Source of the DNA: Pomacea canaliculata
Taxonomy: Eukaryota; Mollusca; Gastropoda; Architaenioglossa; Ampullariidae
Direction of reading: 5' to 3'
DNA length: 64,000 bases
NCBI RefSeq assembly: GCF_003073045.1
Contig: NC_037597.1
Location: 29,441,927 to 29,505,926, forward strand
A model generated the notes under the pieces. The model was not told the origin of the DNA and did not search any database. It saw nothing but the letters and a program-made list of their open reading frames with translations. Of this stretch, positions 38,538 through 50,105 are shown piece by piece; position 1 is the stretch's first letter, and every line of letters starts with the position of its first letter. The position numbers and the translations under genes were made by a program.

Positions 38538-39026
38538 CTTAAGACAAACACTGCGCCCCCTTCTCTCTCCAAAAGTGAACCATTTATAAACAAAAATATT
38601 GCACGTTGAGCTCAGCTCTCTTTTTTAACTGGAACTTCAAAACATAGACTTAGATAGGCTTACATATTACCAATAAATGTTTGTCATGCTCTGCCTGGGG
38701 ACTAACATTCCCAAGCACACATGCAGCCCAAGCATTTAGCAGTCATACGGAGTCATGTGACAATGCCAATCGATTTGTAAAGAAACTTTTTAATGACAAA
38801 TTAACACGTCGAACGTGTGAAATTCCTTACTTTTACACTAAAGCAGTGGCAAACTTATCCAGCCATATTTTTACCCGTTGCCCTACCTACAGACCACACC
38901 TAGCGTCTCTGTCACGTGATGAAGACTAGCGGACTGTAACGATTCACTTTGCGTGATGGTATGTTTGTCGGAAGGTCTTGTTTTTGCTAGAACTTTTAGC
39001 ATCTGGACCACCTGATTGCTGTGCCG
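38538..39026. repeat. Right direct repeat flanking the 20-bp minisatellite
   Basis: A copy of the left repeat in the same orientation, 489 bp, starting CTTAAGACAAACACTG and ending GATTGCTGTGCCG. It carries small insertions relative to the left copy (for example near 38855-38870). Confidence 0.85.
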
Positions 39027-40044
39027 AGCTTTCTAGTGCCACCTCTCCATCTCCCCCACTCAGGGAGTTCTACCTGACAGGTGGGCGAGTCTGTACGACG
39101 AAGATTCTTCTTCGTGACGATAACAATACACACAGGAGTTGTACAGGTGTAAATCACTGTAGTCCAGGTGCTGCGGGCCGCACGAGACAGTGTGATAAAA
39201 ACTATTAAACTGTGCAATACATTGTAGTTTCATTATAGAATACTTGATAGTATCCCAGCAAGATAAAAAGCGTTTAAAGTATGTTGTCATTGAAAATACA
39301 GGCTGTCTTTGGATAATGGTCTTCACGGTTCTAGGCTTCGGCTTATTTGCAATCAACGGTTTTCTCGATACAGATGTAAACAATTAAATCTATAAAAAGA
39401 AGAAAAAAAATTGTAAGTCTCTTACTTTTAATTTATTTTAATGTGTCTGTTTTTGTTATCTTTAACAAGATGGATCAGGAAGTAACTTTTACTACACAAA
39501 TATATCACAGAGGAAAGTTAAAGAATGGAAGAAATGACTTTTTGTGTTCATTTAGTCTTTTAGTCCTTTCGTTTTCATTCTGAAGTTTTTCTATTGAAAG
39601 AAGAAGTATCGTTTACACCAGATACAATGATGTCTTTAATCAAATTTTTTTTTCTATTTTCTATTTTCTATTTTCGATATCTAATCGCTCATTTGCAATG
39701 ATTGTGCAAGGGATGGCCGTCACATCAACACTAGTTTTCAATTGTAATACACAAACACCACTGATGGCCCAGACTGTCAACGCAGCGAATCGGCATAAGA
39801 AGGCAGGGTGGGTGGGTCGGCCTAGCTTTACCACTGGGCAAGAGCAAAACCCTGGCTGCAATGCTATTTCTTATTAAGGTATAATCAAAAATATTGTACA
39901 GAGGTATGTGTATATGCGTATATATGTGTATATCATCGCATAGACTAACCCGAATCTAACACCCTTCACCTCAGACCACGTATGGTAAGTCAGATCGGTC
40001 ACCGGCTTCCTACCAGCCCATGATGGCACAGTCCTACCAATGCG
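39027..40044. other. Spacer without a supported feature
   Basis: About 1 kb between the minisatellite block and the GC-rich satellite. Includes a TTTTCTA homopolymer-like run at about 39650-39675. No exon or RNA gene seen. Confidence 0.4.
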
Positions 40045-43000
40045 AGGAAGGGCTGATGGCAAGGGGGGGCATAAAGGCAGGGCTGGGGATTCTGGCATGG
40101 CACCGCACCCTCGCCAGGTCCAGAGCACCACCTGGCTGGAAGGCAGGGCTGGAATTCTGGCATGGCACCGCACCTCGCCAGGTCCAGGCAACCGGCTGAA
40201 GGCGGGCTCTGGGGAGCACCTTCCTTGGGCAGGTGGCACGCACCCTTTTAGGTCAGAGCACCACCCTGGCTGGAAGGCAGGGCTGGGCATTCTGGCAACA
40301 GGCTGGCTTGTCACCGCACCCTCGCCAGTCCAGAGCACCACCTGGCTGAAGCAGGGCTGGGATTCTGGCATGGCACCGCACCCTCGCCAGGTCCCGAGCA
40401 CACCCTGGCTGAAGGCAGGCCTGGGAATTCTGGCATGGCACCCGGGCACCTCGCCAGTTCCAGAGCACCACTGGCTGGAAGGCAGGCGGCTGGGGGGCAT
40501 GGCACTAACGCGTAGCCCATGGTTCCTGGCATGGAAGCAAGTGGGGATTTCTGGCATGACCGGCATCCTGCCAGGTCCCAGAGCACAACCCTGGCTGAAG
40601 GCATGGTGGATTCTGGCAGGCACCCACCCATCGCCAGGATCTGGAAGGCAGGGCTGGGGATTCTGGCAATGACATGGCCCGCACCCTCGCCAGGTCCAGA
40701 GAACCACTTGGGCTGGCTGGAGGCGGGCTGGGGATCGGCATGGGGAGAACACCGCATTCTGGCCAGGTCCAGAGCACACGCCTGGCTGGAAGGCACTGGA
40801 TTCGGATGCCCTCTCGTTTCCAGACTCTCCAGGTTTAGCCACCCCTGGCTGGAAGCAGGGCTGGGGATTCTGGGCATGGACGCACCCTCGCATTCCAGAG
40901 CACCAGCTGGCTGGAAGGCCAGGGCTGGGGATGTCTGACCATGGCACCGCACCCTCGCCAGGTCAGTCGGCTGAAACAATGGCTGGGGACTTTGATGGCC
41001 ACCTGGCTGGAAGGTCAAGGGTGGGATCTGGGTTTCTGCATACGCACCTGGGCCGCACCCGGGGATCGCTGGCAAGAGGCACCACCTGGTGGGAAGGCAG
41101 GGCTGGGGATTTCTTCGCATGGCAGGCACCCTCGCCAGGTCCAGCCAGCACCACCCTGGCTGGAAGGCAGGGCTGGGGATCTGGCATGCATCACCGCACC
41201 CACCTGCAAGCAGGCTGGGATCTGTGTCCATGGAAACGAGCCCGCCAGTCGGAGACTGGCTGGAAGCAGGGCTGGGATCTCTTGGCATGGCACCGCCCTC
41301 GAGAGCACCACCGCATGGGAAGCAGGGCTGGGATTCTGGCATGCCACGGCACCACGTCGCCAGTCCAGACCACACTGGGCTGGAAGGCAGGGCTGGGATC
41401 TTGGATGCACCGCACCCTCGCCAGGTCCACGACCCACCCTGGCTGAGGGGCTGGGGGGCTGTTCTGGCATGGCACCGCACCGCACCCTCGCCAGGTCCAG
41501 CAGACCACCCTGGCTGGAGAGGCAGGGCTTGGGGATCTTTATGGCATGGCACCGCCCTCGCCAGGCCAGAGCACCTACCTGGCTGGAAGGCAGGGCTGGG
41601 GATTCTGGCATGGGCACCGCAACCCTCGCCAGGCAGGTCCAGAGCACCACCTGGCATGGAAGGCAGGGCTGGGATTCTGGCATGGCACCGCACCCTCGAG
41701 GTCAGGAAGCACCACCCTGCTGGGATGTTGAACTAGGTAAATGCAGGGGGGCGGGGGGGGGTCCCTATTGTTAGTTTTTTTATTATGTATAGGGGGGTGG
41801 GGTCGGATCTCCACCCTTTTTGGGGGGCGGGGGCCGCGCGCTCAGCCGACGCGGCGAAGGCTCCCGAGCCCGATCTCTGTTCGCAGCGACCCTCGCCAGG
41901 TCCAGGCACCACCCTGGCCTGAAGCAGGCGGGCTGGATATCTGGCATGCACGCCCCTCGCCAGGTCCAGCACCACAACACCTAGGCTTGGACAGGCAGGC
42001 TGGCGGATTCTGGCAGGCACCGCACCTCGCCAGGTCAGATTCACCACCCCTGGTGGAAGCGGGGGATGGGATTCTGGCGGTAGACCGCCACCTCCATCGC
42101 CAGGTTCCAAGAGTTACCACCCTGGCTGGAGGCAGGCTGGGGATCTGGCAATGACACGCATCACGCCAGTCCAGGGCACACCCTGGCTGGACAGGCAGAG
42201 GCTGGGATTCTGGCATGCACCGCACCCTCGCCAGTCCAGAGCACCACCCTGGCTGGAAGGCAGGGCTGTGGGGATTCTGGCATGGCACCGCACCTCGCCA
42301 GGTCCAGAGCCACCTGTTGACAGGTGGGGATCGGATGACCGCACTCGCAGTCAGAGACACCTGGCTGAAAGGCAGGGCTGGGGATTCTTGGCCTTTGGCA
42401 CTCGGCACCCTCGCCAGGAGAGCACAACCACCCTGGTGGAAGGCAGGCTGGGGATTCCGCATGGCACCGCCCCTCCCAGGTCATGTTCCAGCACCACACC
42501 TGGCTGGAAGGACAGGGCTGGGGATTCTGGCATGGCCCGCCCCCCTCGCAAGGGTCCAGAGCAACTCACCCTGGCTGGAAGGCAAAGCGGCTTGGGATTC
42601 TGGCATGGCGACCGTCACCCTCGCCCAAGGGTCCAGAGCACACCCTGGCTGGGAAGGCAGGGCTGGGGAATTCTGGCATTTTGGAAGCAGGGCTGGCATG
42701 GCACCCTCGCCAGTCCAGAGCACACCTGGCCTGGAAGGCAGGCTGGGGATTCTGCATGGCCCGCCACCCTTCGCCAGTCCAGGCACCCCTGGCTGGAAGC
42801 TCAGGGCTGTTGGATTCTGGCAGGTCGAGACCAGGCCCTGGCCAGGGCTGGGGATTCTGGACAATGGCACGAGCACCTCGCAGGTCAGATCACTACCTGG
42901 TGGAAAGGCAGGGTGGATTCTGGCATGCACAGCTCGCACAAGTCCAGAGAACAACCTGGCTGGAAGCAGGGCGGGATCTGGCATGGCACTCCGCACCCTC

Positions 43001-46000
43001 GCCAGGTCCAGAGCTACCACCCCTGGCTGGATAGGCAGGGCTGGATTCTGGCATAGGCACCGCACCCTCGCCAGGTCCAGAGCACCACCCTGGCAGGGAA
43101 GGCGGGCTGATCGTCAAGGCATCACCGCACCTGCGCCAGGTTTCCAGCCCACCCTGGCTGGAAGGCAGGGCTGGGGAAGTCTGCTGCATTGCACCCTCGG
43201 GCCAGGTCCAGAGCACCACGGCTGGAAGGATGGGTGGGGATTGGATGGCAACGGCGACGCTCGCAGGTCTAAGCACCGCCATGCACCGGACCGCAGGTCC
43301 ACTGCGAAGCGCACTGGATGGCACGCACCTCGCAGGCTCAAGGAAGCAGCGGGATCGGAATGGCACCTTGCACGCTCGCCAGGTTAGCACACCCTGGCAG
43401 ACGCACGCTGGGAAGCAGGGCTGGATGCATTGCACGGAGTCCAAGCACACCCTCTGGTGGCAAGCAGGGGGATTGGACATGGCAACCTGGCCTGGACCGC
43501 TCTCCTGCCAGGTCCAGAGCTTACCCACCCGGCTGAAGGCTAGGGCTGGATTCGGCAATGACACCGGCACCTTCTCGACCAGTCAAGAGAGACCACCCTT
43601 GGCTGGAAGCTAGGGCTTGGGGATTCTGGCATGGCACCGCACCCTCGCCAGGTCCAGAGCACCACCTGGCTGGAAGGCAGGGCTGAGGGGATTCTGGCAT
43701 GCACCGCACCCTGCCAGGTCCAGAGCACCACCCTGTGTCTGGGAGCAGGCTTGGGGATTCTGGCATGGCACGCACCGTCGCCAGTCCAGAGCAACCACCT
43801 CTGGCTGGATAAGGCAGGGCTGGGATTCTGGCATGGACCGCCCGCCTCGCCTAGGTCCAGAGCACCACCCTGGCTGGAAGGCAGGGCTATGGGATTCTGG
43901 ATGCACTCGCACGCCCTCGCCAGGTCCAGAGCACCACCCTGGCTGGAAGGCAGGGCTGGGGATTCTGCAATGGCAACCGCTACCCTCGCGCAGGTCCATG
44001 AGACGACCTCCCTGTCTGGTAAGCTTCAGGTACTGGGCGTGTCTCTGGCATCGTACCGCACTTCCTCGCCAGGTTCCAGGAGCACCAACCTCTTGGCTAG
44101 GAAGTCTGATGGCTGGGGATTTCTGCGCATGGGCACCCGCACCCTCGCAAGGTCCAGAGCCCTACCTTCTGGCTGTTCAAGGCAGGGCTGGATTTGCTGG
44201 CATGGCACGCGCACCCATTCGCCAGGTCAGAGATACCCCTGGCTGAAGGCAGGGCTGGGGGATTGCTGCATGGCACGCACCCTCGCAGGTCAGAGACCAG
44301 CCTCTGGCTGGAAGGCAGGGCTTGGGGATTTCTGGCATGTGGTCACCGCCACCCTCGCCAGGTCCAGAGCACCACCTGGCTGGAAGGCAGGGCTGGGGAT
44401 TCTGGCATTGGCACTCGCACCTCGCCAGGTCCAGGCACCCCCTGGCTGGAAGGCAGGGCTGGGTTTCTGGCATTGCACCCACCTCGCCAGGTCCAGAGCA
44501 CCACCCTGGCTGGAAGGCAGGGCTGGGGATTTGGCGTATGTCAGCCGACACCCCGCCAGGTCCAGAGCACCCCTGCTGAAGGCAGGGCTGGGGATTCTGG
44601 CATGGCCACCGCACCCTCGCAGGCTATCCGAGCACCCACCCTGGCTGGAAGGGCAGGGGCTGGGGAATTCTGCATGGACCGCACCCTTCGCAGTCCAGGC
44701 AACCACCTGGTGGAAGGCAGAGGCTTGGTGGGATTTCTGGCAAGGCACCGCACCCTCGCCGTCCAGAAGCACACCGCTGGCTGTGGAAGGCAGGCTGGGG
44801 ATTCTGGCATGGCACCGCACCACTCGCCAGGTCCAGAAGCACCACCCTGGCTGGAAGGCAGGGCTGGGATTCTGGCATGGCAACCGCACCCTCGCACAGG
44901 TCCAGAAGCACCATCCTGGCTGGAAGGCAGGGCTGGGGATTCTGGCGCATGCACCGCACTCTCGCCAAGGTCCAGAGCACCACCCTGGCTGGAAGCTAGG
45001 GCTGGGGATTTCTGGCATGGCACCGCAGCCGCGCCAGGTCACGTAGCACCACCCTGGTGGTAAGGCAGGCTGGGGGAGTCTGGCATGGCACCGCACCCTC
45101 GCCAGGTCCAGGAGCCCACCCTGGCATTGAAGGCAGGCTGGGGATTCTGGCCATGGCACCGCGATCCCTCGCCCAGGTCCATGAGCACCACCCTGAGGAC
45201 TGGAATGGCGGGGCTGGGGATTTGGCAATGGCACCGCAACACCTCCGCCAGTCCAGAGCACCACCTGGCTGGAAGGACGAGGGCTGGGGATTACGGCATG
45301 GCACCGCTACCCTCTGCCAGGTCAGGACCACGCCTGGCTTATGGAAGCTCAGGCTGGGATTCTGCATAGACGCACCTCGCATTGCCGTTCCAGTGCACCA
45401 GCCCTGGCTGGAAGGCAGGTACTAGGGCGATTCTGGCCATGGCACCGCACCCCTGCGCCATGGTCCAGAAGCACCACCTGGCTGGAAGGAGGCTGGGGAT
45501 TCTGGATGGGCACCGCACCCTCGCTCCTAGGTTTTCCTCAGGATAAGCACTCACCCTGCTGGAAGGGCAAGAGGGCTGGGTGATTCTGGATGATCACCGC
45601 TACCCTCGCCAGGTCCATAGCACCCACTTAGAACTGCTGAAGGCAGGGCTGGTGGATCTGGCTTGCACCGCACCCTCGCCAGGTCCACGAGCACCACCCT
45701 GGCTGGCAAGGCAGGCTGGGGATTTCTGGCATGGCACACGCACCCTGCGCTCAGTGTCTCAGATGCACCACCCTGGATGGGAAGGCAGGTCCTGGGATTC
45801 TGGCCATGGCCCGCACCCTCGCCAGTTCTTAAGACCACCCTGGTGAGCTTAGCGGCGGGCTGGATTCTGGCATGGCCCGGCACCCTGCCGGTCCTAATGA
45901 GCACCAACCCTCGGCTGGAAGGGCAGGGCTGGGGATATGTCTGGCATTGGTCACTCGCACCATTCGCCAGGTCCAGCACCACCTGTGCTTGGAAGGCAGG

Positions 46001-46123
46001 GCTGGGATTCTGGCAGTGGCACCGCACCCTCGCCAGGTCCAGAGCACCACCCTGTGTGAAGGCGGGTGGGGATTTCTGGCATGGCACCGTCTTACCCCGC
46101 CATGGTCCAGCAGGCACCCCCTG
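40045..46123. repeat. GC-rich satellite with a 67-bp unit (about 90 copies)
   Basis: The unit opens GGCTGGAAGGCAGGGCTGGG and continues through GATTCTGGCATGGCACCGCA and CCCTCGCCAGGTCCAGAGCA to CCACCCT, 67 bp in all. Copies differ mainly by single-base insertions and deletions in short homopolymers rather than by substitutions, which looks like uncorrected long-read error. The unit contains no stop codon in any of the six frames, so open frames of up to about 470 codons arise by chance. The array runs into a 100-N gap and its true length is unknown. Confidence 0.95.
41733..41888. other. Non-satellite interruption inside the 67-bp array
   Basis: About 155 bp of unrelated sequence with G runs, a T run and a short GC-rich segment replace part of a unit. 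It begins GTAAATGCAGG and ends TCTGTTCGCAG, so it happens to look like a GT-AG intron. Satellite resumes on both sides. Confidence 0.6.
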
Positions 46124-46223
46124 NNNNNNNNNNNNNNNNNNNNNNNNNNNNNNNNNNNNNNNNNNNNNNNNNNNNNNNNNNNNNNNNNNNNNNNNNNNNN
46201 NNNNNNNNNNNNNNNNNNNNNNN
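46124..46223. other. Assembly gap (100 N)
   Basis: Exactly 100 N, the conventional placeholder for a gap of unknown size. It sits at the right edge of the satellite array, where assembly is expected to fail. Confidence 0.99.
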
Positions 46224-47625
46224 TCATAGATTGTATACGTTGCGAGAAATACAGAGATAGCTTGAGGTTATGTCTGGCTCTGGAGCTAAAATAGTTCAGT
46301 CTCATAGCTAACGTCGACTATCAGATAGAGACTAGGAAATGAGAGAATGATACGACAAACTATGCATAAGGTGGAAGAGTATTGTTATTAGTAGAGAATG
46401 GCAGAGAACAATCTATTTACGATTGATGAAAGTTCAGGATGGCTTGCAAAGTTAAAAACGGATGAGAATGATTGACAAGCGATAGAATGAAAAATATAGA
46501 AAATCATTAATTTATAAACCCATGAAAGTTTGTTTTAGCATTTTTATCGACGTGAACACATAAAATAAAAAGGCCTTTACTTTCTTCAGTAATCAAATCT
46601 GAGTTTTTTTCAACCCGTCAACTCGGTTACTACCTTTGTACAGATCTCTGATGTAGAGGTTTCATTAGTCAAGTTAGGATATTATGTCTGAGAAACTGAG
46701 TAAATACGAAATATTTGGTATTTTGCGACGCACACATGAACTAGCCAAAGCCAAGTAGTAAGCAGAGTATTTTGAAAATTAAAGATAAACATTGAACTTT
46801 CACAACGTTTAAACAAGCCAAGCAATATAAGCAGAGCTATTATTAAATTCACTGTTGTATGTAGCCACAGTTATCGATACAACGAGAGCAGCACACCAAC
46901 ACCTTTGCCAACATACCAGAACGCCATGGGCTATGGAAGGGCGAGTACTTCTCAGTGAGTTTGAAAATATCGAAAAAACTTTTCAGGATTAGAGACTAAA
47001 ATATAACTTTTGTTGTTTTCCTTTGGTGTGTGTCTTTTTCAATCGCTTGTTTTCGCATATCTATTCTTATTATTGAGATTATTCTCTTGGACTAATGGCT
47101 TGGAATAGCGCCTAGATGTCGTCATATTTGTTTCATCTGACGTCTTCTTGGTGCTGAGCTTGTGCCGTGTCTGCCACTGACGTCTGGAATGAGGTGCATC
47201 TTACGTGTCGGTGTTACGGTTCCTTTTTGCTTGTATTCGTTCTATATCTTTGGCTGCGGTGTTTTGTGCCTGTATGCGGACGATGCCCTTTGGTTTTGGG
47301 GTTATGAAATTGCATTGCGTTATGTATGTACCTTAATTAATAGGCGTATAGTACTATGCAAGGATTGTCAGTATGGACTCCTTTGTCTTCATTTGTCATC
47401 ATCTGGGCTGTGGTTCCTGTGATTTGTGACGCTCTTTGAGATGTGTCATAGGGCGAGGATGTAGCACCAACTTATATTTTATCATTATGCTCTAAGCTGT
47501 TCATCACCTCATGCTAGTGTCCTTGGAAGGCCTTAGTGCTAGCTACATAATTTGAGATAATACGCAGCTTGGATTGATTAAGGGTCCGCAAAGTGACCTC
47601 AGTGTTACATTGTGTTTTGTGTCAG
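46224..47625. other. Sequence right of the gap, no supported exon
   Basis: AT-rich. The M28 peptidase exons start at 47626, so this should be intron of that gene if the assembly is right. None of the expected N-terminal exons was found. A short open segment near 46880-46955 (NTFANIPERHGLWKGEYF) ends at a donor-like GTGAGT but could not be matched to the family. Confidence 0.35.
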
Positions 47626-48789
47626 CGAACTTTACGAAATCAGAGAAATGCAAGGAGATCGAAGTTCCCAAGACTGGAGAGTGGTTGAACATCCCTACAG
47701 GCTGGGCCCAGGGCTTACTCCTGGACTCTCACTTCGCATGAAGGTTAACACACAACTACAGCATTAGAAGGGTGGACAACGTGATAGCGCTGACGTTGAA
47801 GGGAGACGTGGAGCCTGGTAAGAAAGCAGCACATTGCATTGCAGGAACCATCTTGTTTTGTTTTCGGATGAAACACTACGAGTAGTTCAGTTGATTGTTT
47901 TTAACTTTATGACGACGACTGTGGTTTGATGTATTTTTTAAATGACAGACGCGCTACGTGTTGATGGGGAAACCACCGCGACGCCTGGGTGTACGGCTCC
48001 GTTGATCCTTCAGGCGGAATGGCCGTCATGATGGAGGTGGCAAGAGCTATGGGCCAGCTGTCAAGAACAGTGAGTATGTCAAAGTTGAGCAAACAGTGCA
48101 AATCCCCAAATTGAAAAAAGCTAAAAATTGTTCAATAGCATCTATGTTAACAAATCTGCTTTTTATTACCTTCCTTCAAGGTCCAGGGACCAGTGTTTAG
48201 GCCGTAATCTTAAAACGGTTCGATACCCATGTGACGTAATTTAATTTCCCCATTTGATGAACGAGTAACTGACCCAGTAGAGAGGTGGGGAAGGTAATGA
48301 AGCCATGTGAAGGAGATGGACACTGCTCATGACACTCAGCCCTCAATGTCTATTTGTTAGCGGTTCCTTTACAGTTTCCTCTCTGGCATGCAGAAGTGAC
48401 TTTTAGTGTGTGTGTGTGCGCGCACGCACCTGGCGCATGCGAGAACGATCACAGATGCTCTGGTGGTTGGATGTAGTCTTATCTAAATTTTAAATAATAA
48501 TAATAATACCAGCAACAACAACTTAATGCGCTGCACACGAAAGACTATAAAACGAACCTATGGTCAGCTTACAAGAAATTTAAGCGTCAGACAATTGACA
48601 AGACCATGACAAAAACAATAAATAAGTGAATGAATGAAAACATGAGTAGTGAGCGGAGCAATGCTCTTGATTACGCAGGTAATTCTTCAATAGACGGGTT
48701 TGAATCTGGCATGAAATCGTAAGCAGACTTCGAAAAGACTAGAAAAGAGAACTCCAGTTAGCTTGAGAAGGAAAAAAAAGCAAATGTCG

Positions 48790-49230
48790 AATTTCTCGCT
48801 TTACACGTACACAGAGAAGAGTACATCAGAAGAGACTCTAGTGGTCAGGGTGTTAGTAGCCTCAGACACGTACCCGGCAAGGCCGTGAAGACAACGGTAG
48901 CACCGTGTGGCCATCTTGTAATCACTGTCATCTCGACTGACAGCACTGAAGCTCACGTAGGAGGGAGGGCACCATGGTCTGCTAGTCACCTACGAAGACA
49001 ACACGAGCGGCATCAGTATGAACACTTTGAAGTTGCTCCAGTACGCGGTTGGCGATAATCCACAAGTTGCAATAATCCACCAGACACAACAGATATCGAA
49101 TCTTTGAGGAAATGATCAAATTCTTTGTGATCTCCCTGTGAAGTTCGGCTTTGTCCTTCACGTTATTGACCTCTGACGGAGGTACAGTGTTGCCCTCGCT
49201 AACGACAGGTGGAAACGCACGCACGTCCAA
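48790..49230 (-). mobile_element. LINE reverse-transcriptase C-terminal fragment
   Basis: The minus strand encodes LVDYCNLWIIANRVLEQLQS and VHTDAARVVF, which fit the LDYCNSLL...LQxVQNxAARL block near the C-terminus of many LINE polyproteins. It is followed downstream by YKMATRCYRCLHGLAGYVSE, matching the YKxxxLxYKCLHGLAPxYLSE block. A stop interrupts the two, so it is degenerate. It lies in an intron of the M28 peptidase gene. Confidence 0.65.
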
Positions 49231-49974
49231 CCTTTTACATCACGGGTTTACTTCATATCACACGGTAACAAAGTTACTTCGTGCATTTTGCAGAGAGATG
49301 GAGGCCACGCCGTTCTATCATGTTCTGTTCCTGGGAGCGGAGGAGTATGGACTTATTGGTTCTAGTGAATGGGCGGAGGTAACAGTTCCAGATTTCTTTG
49401 TTTACTATTGTTTACTAGTAGCCATTTTGTATCTCCGCATATTCTAGACATCAGTCTGTTACCCGTAACCTTTTTGTTCTTTTTCTGCGCCATTATTGTA
49501 ATGAGCAAACTTATAGTCACATTTTTCGGAATTGAAAAATATGGATTAAAAAAAAGAGTAACACTTTATTTTCTGTCTGTGCACCTGTCTGCATATCGGA
49601 ATAACAGTGCGAGCGTGCCTGTGTGTGCATATGTATATATGTTTGCAAAATAAGGTGAGCAATATGATCCTGTGCACATTACGGAGCTTCAAGTACTAAT
49701 ACATTATAATAGTACATACTGTATTTTGTACCAAACAGGCATATCAACAGGTTCTAAGCTATTTAAACTTCGAAAAAAATCTACATTTAGTGATGACATC
49801 ATCAAACTGAATAAGCTTGAAAGCTAGAAGCCTGTACTTTGAGTCAGTTTGTACGAATTTTGAAAGATTAGGATTCTCTACATTCCTTTGTCTGCAGCAA
49901 TATGTCAAGTCGCTGGGGGCGAGAGCTGTTGCTTACCTCAATATTGATGTCGCTGTGGGAGGTACGTGCGACAG

Positions 49975-50105
49975 TCAGAATAATGACGTAGTGTGACATC
50001 AACAGGTGGCATAATGAGGTAGTATGAAATCAACAGGTAGCATAATGACGTAGTATGACATCAACAGGTAGCATAATGACGTAGTACGACGTCAATAGGC
50101 AGGAC
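49975..50105. repeat. 31-bp minisatellite, about four copies
   Basis: Units resembling CAACAGGTAGCATAATGACG plus TAGTATGACAT lie in tandem immediately after the fourth M28 exon-like segment. Confidence 0.8.

Noticed and set aside
40311..41693. Open frames of up to about 470 codons on both strands of 40045-46120
   Set aside because: They are translations of the 67-bp satellite, whose unit has no stop in any frame. Overlapping frames on both strands repeat the same few peptides with frame slips and no domain.
47162..47422. Open frame containing LYADDALWFW, resembling a reverse-transcriptase YADD box
   Set aside because: No other reverse-transcriptase motif around it, and flanking residues do not fit. 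Judged chance.
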